DNA from: Klebsiella pneumoniae
Lineage (GTDB): Bacteria; Myxococcota_A; UBA9042
NCBI GenBank assembly: GCA_945889325.1
Contig: CAMDBH010000026.1
Coordinates: forward strand, 1 to 42,892
Length of the DNA stretch: 42,892 nucleotides
Reading direction: 5' to 3'
Part shown: in pieces, positions 18,142-25,611 of the stretch
Position numbering within the stretch: position 1 is the stretch's first letter
Layout of the letters: every line of letters starts with the position of its first letter
Program-made: the position numbers and the translations under genes
The notes under the pieces: generated by a model
Told to the model about the DNA's origin: nothing
What the model saw: the letters and a program-made list of their open reading frames with translations, nothing else
The model's database searches: none

Positions 18142-19176
18142 TTACCAGCGCCCGGCGCCCGTGCGCTGCAGAAAATCGTACGGGTAACCCAGCTCAAAGG
18201 CGCTGGCATCGTTGAGCGATTTCATTTGCGCATCGGACAGTTGCAGGGAAGCCGCCGCAAGGTTGTCGTCCAGTTGCGCCAGCGTGCGCGCGCCAAAGAT
18301 CACCGACGTGACAGCCTGTTTGCGCAACAGCCACGCCAAAGAAACGGCCGCGGCAGTCGAATTCGCCTGCTGAGCAACGTCGTCAAGTGCTTGCAAAATC
18401 GCCCAATTGCGCGGCGTGTCAAAGCGCTTGTAGGTCGATGTCCACTTGCTCGATTCCAAACGCGAACCAGCGGGCGCAGCTTGGCCTTGGCGGTATTTGC
18501 CGCTTAGGAAACCACTTGCCAACGGCGACCAAGGCAAGATACCGAGGCCGAACTTGTTGCACATCGGCACATGTTCGCGCTCCAAATCGCGAACAACCAA
18601 GCTGTATTGCGCCTGCAATGCCACAAAATGCTCCCAATTGCGCATTTCACTTAGCATGACGCTTTCGGTCAAGCGGTAGGCCGCGTAATTGCTGGCGCCG
18701 ATGTAGACAACTTTGCCTGCGCGGACCAGATCATCGAGCGCCCGCAGCGTTTCTTCTTCCGGCACATCCAGGTCTTGGGCGTGAATCTGGTACAGATCGA
18801 TGCGATCGGTTTGCAAACGGCGCAAACTGTCGTCGACGCAGCGCATGATGCGCACCCGCGCGGCGCCGCCGCCGTTTGGGCCCGCGTCCATGCGGAATCG
18901 GCACTTGGTCGCCAAAACCACTTGATCGCGCTTGCCGGTCTTGGCAAACCACTGGCCGATCACGCGTTCAGACAAGCCATCTTGACCGTACACGTCGGCG
19001 GTGTCCCAAAAATTCACGCCTGAATCTAGCGCTTTGTCCATGATCGCGTTGGCTGTCGCGTCATCGCTGCCGACATTGTGCATGAACGAATTGGCGTCGG
19101 CTTCGCCAAAGGTCATGGTGCCCAAGCACAACGCCGAGACTTTGAGGCCGCTTTTGCCTAAATTTCGGTATTCCAT
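18142..19176 (-). CDS. Aldo/keto reductase
   Basis: A 344-aa NADPH-dependent oxidoreductase of the aldo/keto reductase superfamily (TIM barrel, cytoplasmic). The catalytic tetrad is visible: Asp and Tyr in FWDTADVYG, Lys in LATKCRF and His in LYQIHAQD. The nucleotide-binding end has SVIFGARTLAQLDDNL. I start at ATG 19176 (MEYRNLGKSGLKVSALCLG), with AGGA six bases upstream, rather than an upstream in-frame start that adds 31 Arg-rich residues. It lies 8 bp after the metallo-hydrolase gene and is probably read with it. Its 3' end faces the giant RNA. Substrate unknown. Confidence 0.94.
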   Translation of the reverse strand: MEYRNLGKSGLKVSALCLGTMTFGEADANSFMHNVGSDDATANAIMDKALDSGVNFWDTADVYGQDGLSERVIGQWFAKTGKRDQVVLATKCRFRMDAGPNGGGAARVRIMRCVDDSLRRLQTDRIDLYQIHAQDLDVPEEETLRALDDLVRAGKVVYIGASNYAAYRLTESVMLSEMRNWEHFVALQAQYSLVVRDLEREHVPMCNKFGLGILPWSPLASGFLSGKYRQGQAAPAGSRLESSKWTSTYKRFDTPRNWAILQALDDVAQQANSTAAAVSLAWLLRKQAVTSVIFGARTLAQLDDNLAAASLQLSDAQMKSLNDASAFELGYPYDFLQRTGAGRW

Positions 19177-19184
19177 GGTTTTTC

Positions 19185-20387
19185 CTATTTTCCGTGACCA
19201 TCGTCGTCGGTCGGTGACGGCACACCGGGCAGTCGTTCGCCGGCGCGCAGTTTGGGCGGGGCTTTCCACGCTCGCTGTTCTGGCGCACGACCTGCTGTTA
19301 CTACACGCATATTGCCTTCGGCATCGGCTTCAACCACCACCGATCCGTCCCAACCCGTGCCGAACAGCGCTTTTTCGACGCGATGCGGTTCAAATTTCTC
19401 ACTCGCAATGCCGACTTGTACATCCAAAGGCGGCCGCTTGCGCGCGATACCCGCTTCGAGCATCGCCACGATTTCCTGACGCGGATGGCCGAATTTCCAG
19501 CCGGACCATTGCATACGCCATTCCGGCGGACCCATCGAAAATACAGCGATTTGCGGCGACATCGCGGCGACCAACTCGGGCGTCGTGCCATTGCTGGAGC
19601 CGTGGTGGCCCACTTGATACACGTCGACGTCGAGGATTTTGGAATTCACGCTGCGGGCTAGCAGATCTTTGATCGCCGGTTCCTCCAAATCTCCCGTAAA
19701 CAAAGCGGAACTTTTGCCGTAATCGACGCGCAACACCACGCTGTGGTTGTTGGCATTTTGAAAGGGCGTCTTGTTAAAGCGGAAACCCGGCCAGCCCGGA
19801 TCGTTGGCCACTTGGCCCCAAAGTGCATGAATTTGCGGATCGATCTTGGGACAGCGGATGGGATCAATGACGTCGTCGGTGAGGCCTTCAGGCGTCACGA
19901 TGTCCGCTAGGTAGATCGCGCGGTAGCGTGTAGCGGCTGCGTGGCTGCGCGCGAAGTCCTGCAATTCGCCCTGCTGCGTGCCGCCCGATCCTTGGTTCAT
20001 GCCGTTGTCAATGATATTACTGATTTTAAAGTTCTTTGTCACCATGCCGACGCCGCGGGTGTGATCGACGTGCGGATGCGTCAAGGCCACCAAAGCAAAC
20101 GTGCGCTTCAAATCGACGCGTCGGTCAAAAAAGGCATTGAGATAACTGAATAAAGCGTCGTCGGAATTGAATTTCTCGTCCAGTTCACCACCGGTGTCGA
20201 TGAGCATCGCCGCGCAGGGAAATTCTAGCAAGACGCTGAGACCTTGACCGATATCGATGAAATGGATGCGCCAAACGTCGTCGCGAGCGGACAGTTCAGC
20301 CATCGCCACCGGCTTGACTTGCACCGCCGCGGAACTACACGCGATCATCAACAGGGTGCACAGCAGGACGGCAAGACGAACGGGCAT
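19185..20387 (-). CDS. Metallo-beta-lactamase-fold lipoprotein (ComEC-C-terminal-like)
   Basis: A 400-aa protein from ATG 20387, preceded by GAGG with a 7-base spacer. A further in-frame ATG at 20417 lies inside the loop of a 17-bp inverted repeat and is unlikely to be the start. The signal peptide ends in the lipobox LMIAC. The MBL core reads IHFIDIGQGLSVLLEF, LIDTGGE, THPHVDHTRG (HxHxDH), SALFTGDLEE and VYQVGHHGSSNGT, matching the DNA-uptake ComEC hydrolase branch. Such extracytoplasmic relatives are proposed to act on nucleic acid or other phosphodiesters; the actual substrate is unknown. Confidence 0.88.
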   Translation of the reverse strand: MPVRLAVLLCTLLMIACSSAAVQVKPVAMAELSARDDVWRIHFIDIGQGLSVLLEFPCAAMLIDTGGELDEKFNSDDALFSYLNAFFDRRVDLKRTFALVALTHPHVDHTRGVGMVTKNFKISNIIDNGMNQGSGGTQQGELQDFARSHAAATRYRAIYLADIVTPEGLTDDVIDPIRCPKIDPQIHALWGQVANDPGWPGFRFNKTPFQNANNHSVVLRVDYGKSSALFTGDLEEPAIKDLLARSVNSKILDVDVYQVGHHGSSNGTTPELVAAMSPQIAVFSMGPPEWRMQWSGWKFGHPRQEIVAMLEAGIARKRPPLDVQVGIASEKFEPHRVEKALFGTGWDGSVVVEADAEGNMRVVTAGRAPEQRAWKAPPKLRAGERLPGVPSPTDDDGHGK

Positions 20388-20394
20388 CGCAAAC

Positions 20395-20554
20395 CTCAGA
20401 GGCTGTGAAATATTCATTTCACAGCCTCTGAGCGGGGTCAGGTATTAACAGTTTCTGCATGGACGCTCCGTAAGATAATGATATTACTGGAAACAGAAAT
20501 TTGAATCCGAGCCCACTTTGGGGCGATTGGCAGAAATTGCCAATACCAGACCCC
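20395..20554. repeat. REP/MITE-like element with inverted ends
   Basis: Three nested signals lie here. First, a perfect 17-bp inverted repeat (20395-20411 with 20416-20432) around a 4-base loop. Second, GGGGTCAGGTAT at 20434-20445 and its near-complement ATACCAGACCCC at 20543-20554 (11 of 12 pairs) bracket about 97 bases. Third, an internal hairpin TTGGCA/TGCCAA (20527-20543). The GGGGTCAGGT end sequence resembles motifs I associate with REP-type elements mobilised by RAYT transposases; that link is from memory. The element sits directly upstream of the MBL lipoprotein and its hairpin would be in that leader. The stretch 20555-20723 after it shows only a 12-bp palindrome at 20637-20648 and no gene I trust. 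Confidence 0.55.
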
Positions 20555-20723
20555 AATCGAAAGCGTCAAAAAAGGATTTTTCACACGCTCTCACAAAAGC
20601 GGCTTGCATCATGGTCAATGCGTTGCCGTAATTCAACAGCGATCGCTGCCGATTGACGTGAAGAATTGCGCAGCGTACATCCATGTCGCGCAATCGGGCG
20701 TGAAAAATGCAAGGGATGTCGCG

Positions 20724-21527
20724 ATGGAAGAGTGGCTGGTCATCGTTGCGCAGTGGCCAATTGCCGATGTGCCGGCGGTGTCAGCGATTTACGCGCAAAC
20801 GTTGGGCGGGGCGGCGAGCGACGCGGCGCAACTGCTGCGGCGGTGTCGCGGCATCGTGGCCGAAAGGCTTTCTGAAAGTGATGCGCTCCAACTCGCCGAT
20901 CATCTAACAAGAAGTGGAATTGCCGCGCGGGCGTTTGCCGCCAACCGGCTGCCGGATTTTGCCCGTCCAGTGGTCGCCAAAATGGTCGATTTGCGCGATC
21001 CCGATGCGCTCATTGCGCAAATCAGCATCACCGGGCCGCCGGAACGCATTCCGTTTCGCCACGTGGTGCTGACGTTGCCGGGGCGCTGGCAGACCTCGAT
21101 TACCACAGTGGAACAAGCCAAGAAAAAGGGCGTGAGCATGGTCGGCTTGGCGATGGATCTGGCGATGACCGGTGGCGTCAAAACCATGTTGCAGAGTCGG
21201 CCCGGCACCAAGGAGCCGGACAAAGTTATTGAATCCAAAGACGATGAGCCGATGTTGGAACTGGCCACAGTGGCGCCGGGGCGGCGGATTCACGTGTTTG
21301 CCCGGCGCCTAGATTACCGCAATTTAATGCAGCAGCAAGGTCGCGTGGAGGACAACTGGCGGCAATGGCTGCAAGAATTGCAGGCTCGCGTGCGTCCCGG
21401 CGTCGCGGGCGCGGATCGCTTGCAACGCGTGTTGGCGGGAGCACAAGCGCCGCGCGATACAATTGTGAGCGATGTCAATGATTTAGGTAGGACAGCCAAG
21501 TGGTTGATGTTCAGCGCGTTGCAATGA
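20724..21527 (+). CDS. Protein of unknown function
   Basis: A 267-aa cytoplasmic-looking protein. I choose ATG 20724 (AAGGGA upstream) because the longer upstream reading covers intergenic sequence. The N-terminal 80 residues, with VAQWPIADVPAVSAIYAQ and ALQLADHLTRSGIAARAF, have the spacing of a small alpha/beta adaptor domain in which a helix dissects an index-and-compare motif; similar pieces occur in proteins that resemble the L7/L12 C-terminal fold, but I would not assign it. The middle has a hydrophobic beta stretch (FRHVVLTLPGRW), then a helical C-terminus. No signal or membrane segment is evident. It converges on tatC with a 25-bp gap. Confidence 0.65.
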   Translation: MEEWLVIVAQWPIADVPAVSAIYAQTLGGAASDAAQLLRRCRGIVAERLSESDALQLADHLTRSGIAARAFAANRLPDFARPVVAKMVDLRDPDALIAQISITGPPERIPFRHVVLTLPGRWQTSITTVEQAKKKGVSMVGLAMDLAMTGGVKTMLQSRPGTKEPDKVIESKDDEPMLELATVAPGRRIHVFARRLDYRNLMQQQGRVEDNWRQWLQELQARVRPGVAGADRLQRVLAGAQAPRDTIVSDVNDLGRTAKWLMFSALQ

Positions 21528-21552
21528 ACTCATGCCAGGGCAAGCAAAAAGT

Positions 21553-23493
21553 CTAACGCAACGGCTCAGTTGGCGTCACTAGCACCGGCAGCGCGACGGC
21601 CGCGTCAACAGCAATACCGACAGCGCTCGGTTCGGCGATGACCAACAGGAACTGCGCCAGATCGCCTTGAATCTTCCAAGTTGTCAAAGTATTAGCGCTC
21701 TCTGCATTGGAAGTCGCGGGCGGCTGGACCATCTGCTCCAGCGGACCAATCGGCTTGACCGTGGCGGTTGGCACGGCCTTGTAGGCGGCCAATTCTCGGG
21801 CCAATTTTAGCGATTCCGCGGCATTGGAAACCAACGCCTGGTAATCCGCCGATCCCGCGGGCAACATGCGCGCGGACGCCTCCGTTGCCCGCGCCTGCAG
21901 CAGCGCCAGCTCGCGCAACCTGCCGGCGATCTTGTCGATTTCGCCATCCAAGCCTAAACCGCCGCCGTCTCTGCGTTTGTCGGCCACCCACGCGTCGATG
22001 CGATCGCGCAAGGCGACGGCTGCATCTGGACCCTTGCAATCAAAGCGCAAGGTCAGTTCGCCCTTGTCGCGGGTGAGCACGGCCGACGCGGCCTTGATCG
22101 TCTGCGCGAGCGCGCCGCCGGGTGTCCACTGCGCCAAGGCCTTGTTGTCGGGTGTCAGGCTCCACAGCGGCCCCGACAACCGCAAGGTCGCCAGACGTTC
22201 GGCCATCAGCGGATCGGCGCTCAGCGCGGCTTTTTGGCCCGATTGCACGGCAAGAATCCGCACGACAGCGCCCTGTTGCCCCAGCCACAGGTGGTGTTTG
22301 CCGCTCGACGTCAATTGCCAAGTTTGGCCTTCGCCACCCAAGCGAAAAGTCACCGTGCTCAACTTGTTGTTGCCCGTCAGCGTGACTTGGCGCTCCTTGG
22401 CCAGCCGTTGCACTTGGGCTGGCGCATCGGCCACCTCAAGCAGCAGCACGGCACCGCTTTCCAGGCGGGCGAGTACGGGCACAGGATCGGTCAGTTTATC
22501 CAGCAAATTCAGGGGTTGCAGCAGCGCAAACGGCCCCAGCGCCCGCGCTGCCTTGGGCGAGCGCTCGGCCGTCTGTTGCATGCGTTCCAGATTTTTTACA
22601 TGAATGCCGATCACCTGCTGCACGTCCGCTGGCAAAAGATCCAGCGCACTGCGTTCGGTTTGATGCAGCGCGAGTTTGACCCCGCCAAAGGCCAGCAGCG
22701 CAAGTACGACCGTGACCATGACAACGGTTTTCCGCGGCAATTTCGCTGTAGAATCGCGCTGAACCAGCCAGGCGATCAGCACACCCACACCGTAAAGCAG
22801 CACCAACGGAGCGGCCATGAGCGACTGGTTGATCGGATCGGGGGTCGGCGTCAGCACGGCGCCGATGATGAACGCAATAACGGCCCAGTAACGGTAAAAA
22901 CCCAAGAATCCCTTGGCCGTGACGATGCCCATGGAAGCCAGCACGTACATGAACAGCGGCAGTTCAAAAACCGCGCCAAAAGCCAGCAACATCGTGATGG
23001 AAAATGACATCGTCGTAGCGAGGGTCGGCTCTAACGCAACATCGGGCGCTTCAGTCGTCATCTTGATCAAGAAGTCCGTCATGAACGGCAAGACCACCAA
23101 GTAACAAAACACCGTACCGATGAGAAAACAACTGACCGAACCGGCGATCACCGGGCCGATCATGCGTTTTTCATTGGATAAAAGCCCTGGAGCGATAAAG
23201 GCCCACATTTGGTAAAACACAAATGGGCTGGCCAAGACGACGGCGCCGAACATCGCCAGCCGCATGTACACTTCGATGCTTTCGGTGATGCTTAATGCTT
23301 TGATTGTGAACTGGTTGTTGTTGGCCAAGGCCTCGCGGACCGGGCCTGATAAGAACGCGTACAATTCGACGTGAAAGCTCCACGCGACAAAAAAGCCGAT
23401 GAAGATCGCGATTGACGCTTTGAAGATGCGCGAGCGCAATTCGCCCAAGTGCTCCAAAAACGGCATGGAGCCAGTGACGATGGGTTCACTCAT
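21553..23493 (-). CDS. tatC: TatC fused to a seventh TM helix and a 369-aa C-terminal domain
   Basis: Residues 1-250 are a complete TatC, the receptor of the twin-arginine translocase: PFLEHLGELRSRI, FYQMWAFIAPGLLSNEKR, LPFMTDF, FELPLFMY and TPTPDPINQ, with six membrane spans. TatC normally stops here. This protein continues with Lys/Arg then a seventh helix (about 256-277) and a 369-residue tail rich in Ala, Leu and Gln with repeated beta-strand-like units, so the tail should be periplasmic if TatC has its usual N-in/C-in layout. The ORF is continuous with no stop at the junction. It overlaps tatB by four bases (ATGA). The tail has no family I recognise; a secretion quality-control or substrate-release role is speculation. 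Confidence 0.92.
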   Translation of the reverse strand: MSEPIVTGSMPFLEHLGELRSRIFKASIAIFIGFFVAWSFHVELYAFLSGPVREALANNNQFTIKALSITESIEVYMRLAMFGAVVLASPFVFYQMWAFIAPGLLSNEKRMIGPVIAGSVSCFLIGTVFCYLVVLPFMTDFLIKMTTEAPDVALEPTLATTMSFSITMLLAFGAVFELPLFMYVLASMGIVTAKGFLGFYRYWAVIAFIIGAVLTPTPDPINQSLMAAPLVLLYGVGVLIAWLVQRDSTAKLPRKTVVMVTVVLALLAFGGVKLALHQTERSALDLLPADVQQVIGIHVKNLERMQQTAERSPKAARALGPFALLQPLNLLDKLTDPVPVLARLESGAVLLLEVADAPAQVQRLAKERQVTLTGNNKLSTVTFRLGGEGQTWQLTSSGKHHLWLGQQGAVVRILAVQSGQKAALSADPLMAERLATLRLSGPLWSLTPDNKALAQWTPGGALAQTIKAASAVLTRDKGELTLRFDCKGPDAAVALRDRIDAWVADKRRDGGGLGLDGEIDKIAGRLRELALLQARATEASARMLPAGSADYQALVSNAAESLKLARELAAYKAVPTATVKPIGPLEQMVQPPATSNAESANTLTTWKIQGDLAQFLLVIAEPSAVGIAVDAAVALPVLVTPTEPLR

Positions 23494-24005
23494 ACCGGCT
23501 GATCTTCCTTTGCGGGATCAGCGGCTTGTGTGGATTCCACCGCGTCGGGCGCCAGCCGGGCTGGGCGCGGCACGGCGCCGACAGCAGGTGTGATCGAAAA
23601 AGGAGTGGGCGGTGAATTCCGCGGAATCACTGCCAAAGTTTCGCCGTCCGCGGGTGGTCCTTGTAGCGTCGGGTCGCGGGTTGGTTCGGCGACTGGCGTT
23701 GCGACTGCGGATGGCTCAGCCGCGTCGGCGCCGCTGGCCGCAGCGTGATCCGCAAGGACTTGTTTTTCCTCACGACGCTTGTTCAGCTCTTCGCGCTTGT
23801 CGGCCAAATCGACCGATTTTTCCACTTCGCGTTGCAATTCGGTCATGGTGGCGCTGAGCTCTGCTTGGGCCAAATTTGCTGCCCGCCGCAGATCGCGCAG
23901 ACCGGTGCCGACGGTTTTGGCCACTTGCGGCAGCTTTTCCGGGCCGATAAACAGCAGCGCCAGCACCAAAATCACAATCAGTTCAGGACCACCGATGCCA
24001 AACAC
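23490..24005 (-). CDS. tatB: Sec-independent translocase protein TatB
   Basis: A 171-aa TatB. The start MFGIGGPELIVILVLALLFI with the Gly-Pro hinge (LFIGPEKLPQVAKTVG) and amphipathic helix is the hallmark; Glu in GGPEL is the conserved TatB/TatA residue. A long Ala/Pro/Glu-rich disordered tail follows. ATG 24005 is preceded by GAGG with an 8-base spacer, and the stop overlaps the tatC start as ATGA. A separate tatA is not seen, so it may lie elsewhere or this protein may serve both roles. Together with the TatC fusion it forms the export receptor for folded proteins. Confidence 0.9.
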   Translation of the reverse strand: MFGIGGPELIVILVLALLFIGPEKLPQVAKTVGTGLRDLRRAANLAQAELSATMTELQREVEKSVDLADKREELNKRREEKQVLADHAAASGADAAEPSAVATPVAEPTRDPTLQGPPADGETLAVIPRNSPPTPFSITPAVGAVPRPARLAPDAVESTQAADPAKEDQPV

Positions 24006-24080
24006 GCGTTACCTCATGGCCAGTTCGTCGAGCAGATTGCCAAGCTCAGGGTAGTCCGTGCCGTGCCGCAACGCAACGCG

Positions 24081-24980
24081 TTAAAGATTGCCGAGTTTGG
24101 CGATGCCGAGCAGGGTGCGCCGCGCGACCAGACCGACGACCCGCGCATCGCTGCACTGCGCGTCGCTCGGCGTGGCCATTTCAGGCACTTTTTCTATCGC
24201 TTTGCGCAGCACAGGCCGCAAATTGGGCCGCGCGCCCGTCAAAAGATCAGCCAGTTGCAACCGCAACGTGTGGCCGATCACGGTGTTCTCTACTTGCAAA
24301 AATGCCGCCACTTGCTGCAGCACGGTCGACATTTGCGGCGCAAAACGCGGATTTTGCAAATGGGCGCCGCGATCGATCGCTTCGCGGGCATGCGCGGTGG
24401 TCCACAACGCGGCCATTTTGTTGTGCGCCGCTTGCGTCAATTGGTGCGCCAACGGCCGCGTGGCTTTTTCCGCCAGAAATTGCAGGTTTTTGCGCACCGG
24501 CGTCGATGACGGCACCGGACCTTGGACCAGCGTGCGCAGAAGCAAAACGCCATCCGGCTTGATTTCACGGGCAATTTTACCGATCAACAACTGCGGCTCA
24601 AAATAGGTGTGCATCGCGTCAAAAAGGACGCCCGCGTCAAAACTGGAAGCCGCAAACGCCGCTTGGCCGTACTCGCGGTTGACTAGCGTTATCTTTCCAG
24701 CCTCTTGCGGCGTTAGATTTTTGTGCAACTGCGCAATTTGCTCGTCGTCCAGATCGCTTTGGGTCACCCAATGACCGCGGCGGGCCAGCGCCAGCGCCAG
24801 CGCAACTTGCGGCACGCCCGCCAGCAGCACGCGGCCGAGGGGGAGCTCGCGCACAAGGTCATCAAAGGACGGCAAAATTGCCCGCGATGCCTGCTCATCG
24901 CCGGCGTAGGCCGGTACAGGAATCGCGCGGTTGGGGCGCACGCCATCGATTTCACGCCTGAGCCGAACCATCATTTGCAC
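24081..24980 (-). CDS. SAM-dependent methyltransferase-like protein
   Basis: A protein of up to 299 aa; starts at GTG 24980, ATG 24974 and ATG 24971 are all possible and none has a good ribosome site. The segments LGRVLLAGVPQVALALALARRG, VTQSDLDDEQIAQLHK and FDAGVLFDAMHTYFEPQLLIG follow the order of a class I methyltransferase: glycine motif I, an acidic motif after strand 2, and the motif IV/V helix. Motif I is weak (AGVPQVA rather than GxGxG), so SAM binding is not certain. The TAA is followed in frame by 20 more sense codons before a second TAA. It lies 75 bp upstream of tatB. Confidence 0.55.
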   Translation of the reverse strand: MQMMVRLRREIDGVRPNRAIPVPAYAGDEQASRAILPSFDDLVRELPLGRVLLAGVPQVALALALARRGHWVTQSDLDDEQIAQLHKNLTPQEAGKITLVNREYGQAAFAASSFDAGVLFDAMHTYFEPQLLIGKIAREIKPDGVLLLRTLVQGPVPSSTPVRKNLQFLAEKATRPLAHQLTQAAHNKMAALWTTAHAREAIDRGAHLQNPRFAPQMSTVLQQVAAFLQVENTVIGHTLRLQLADLLTGARPNLRPVLRKAIEKVPEMATPSDAQCSDARVVGLVARRTLLGIAKLGNL

Positions 24981-25004
24981 AATAAATGTAAGGAATTACA
25001 AAGT

Positions 25005-25361
25005 CTAACCCGGAGGCCATTGCATTGTGCGCCCAGCGAGTAAGTGCGCATGCAAATGCATGACGCTTTGACCGCCATCCATGCCGCTGTTGAGCACCGT
25101 GCGATAACCGCGCGCATCTACACCCAATTGCTGCGCAACTTGCCGCACGCCAGCCAGGACTTTGCCCAGCAGCGCGTCGTGGTCAGGTGAGGATTGAGCA
25201 AGGGAAACAACATGTTGCCGTGGAATGACCAACACATGCGTCGGCGCTTGGGGCGACAGATCGTTGAACGCCACGACGTCATCATCCGCGAACAAGAACG
25301 GCACCGGAATGTCGCCGCGCGCAATCTTGCAAAAGATGCAATCCGCTAAATGCGTGGGCAT
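25005..25361 (-). CDS. HIT family protein (HinT-like nucleotide hydrolase)
   Basis: A 118-aa HIT protein from ATG 25361 (MPTHLADCIFCKIARGDIP). The Cys-x-x-Cys-like start CIFCK, HVLVIPRQHV and the catalytic histidine triad MHLHAHLLAG are all present. These cytoplasmic enzymes hydrolyse adenosine 5'-phosphoramidates and similar compounds as purine nucleoside phosphoramidases. Length is normal for the HinT branch. It lies 4 bp after the tiny basic protein and 24 bp before the methyltransferase-like gene, on the same strand, so these are probably one transcript. Confidence in the family is high, in the physiological substrate low. Confidence 0.95.
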   Translation of the reverse strand: MPTHLADCIFCKIARGDIPVPFLFADDDVVAFNDLSPQAPTHVLVIPRQHVVSLAQSSPDHDALLGKVLAGVRQVAQQLGVDARGYRTVLNSGMDGGQSVMHLHAHLLAGRTMQWPPG

Positions 25362-25365
25362 CAAA

Positions 25366-25497
25366 TCAGGCGCGCGAGCGCGAAGAAGTCTTTGGTTTTG
25401 CAGCTTTGGCTGCGGCGATCACTTTTTTGATGCGACCGATTTTTTTGTTGCGACTTTTGATCCGACGCATTTTCTTTGTGACGCTTCCGCTGCCCAT
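25366..25497 (-). CDS. Very small basic protein (43 aa), possibly ribosome-associated
   Basis: ATG 25497 with AAGGA seven bases upstream gives a 43-aa protein starting MGSGSVTKKMRRIKSRNKK, with about a third of residues Lys or Arg and an Ala/Lys/Ser tail. The MGS-x-KK-x-RR start and size recall the tiny AURKAIP1/COX24-type (bS22-like) proteins, which bind the small ribosomal subunit; the likeness is suggestive, not proven. A nucleic-acid-binding role is likely from composition alone. It lies 4 bp upstream of the HIT gene. Confidence 0.6.
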   Translation of the reverse strand: MGSGSVTKKMRRIKSRNKKIGRIKKVIAAAKAAKPKTSSRSRA

Positions 25498-25518
25498 GTT
25501 CGATTCCTTGTAGCCGTT

Positions 25519-25566
25519 GTCTGCGAATAGATTTGTCTTCGAATAGATTTGTCTGCGAATAGATTG
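25519..25566. repeat. Three tandem copies of a 16-bp unit
   Basis: The unit GTCTGCGAATAGATTT occurs at 25519-25534, 25535-25550 (one change, TGC to TTC) and 25551-25566 (last base G). It lies in the leader of the small basic protein, between its ribosome site and the upstream unknown gene. It may be a recent slippage product; copy number could differ between strains. Confidence 0.85.
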
Positions 25567-25611
25567 GCGATATTTTTGCGAAGTGCGGTGCAAAATTCGC
25601 GGGCCGTTAGT

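Noticed and set aside
20473-20491. Fur-box-like sequence GATAATGATATTACTGG
   Set aside because: Only the left half fits; it lies inside the REP-like element and not before an iron gene.
20484-20693. 69-codon minus frame ending GSDSNFCFQ
   Set aside because: It runs through the REP-like element and has no ribosome site; a transposase remnant is possible but not supported.
25495-25510. tRNA T-loop-like GTTCGATTCC
   Set aside because: The flanking five bases cannot form a T-stem and no acceptor or anticodon arm is present.
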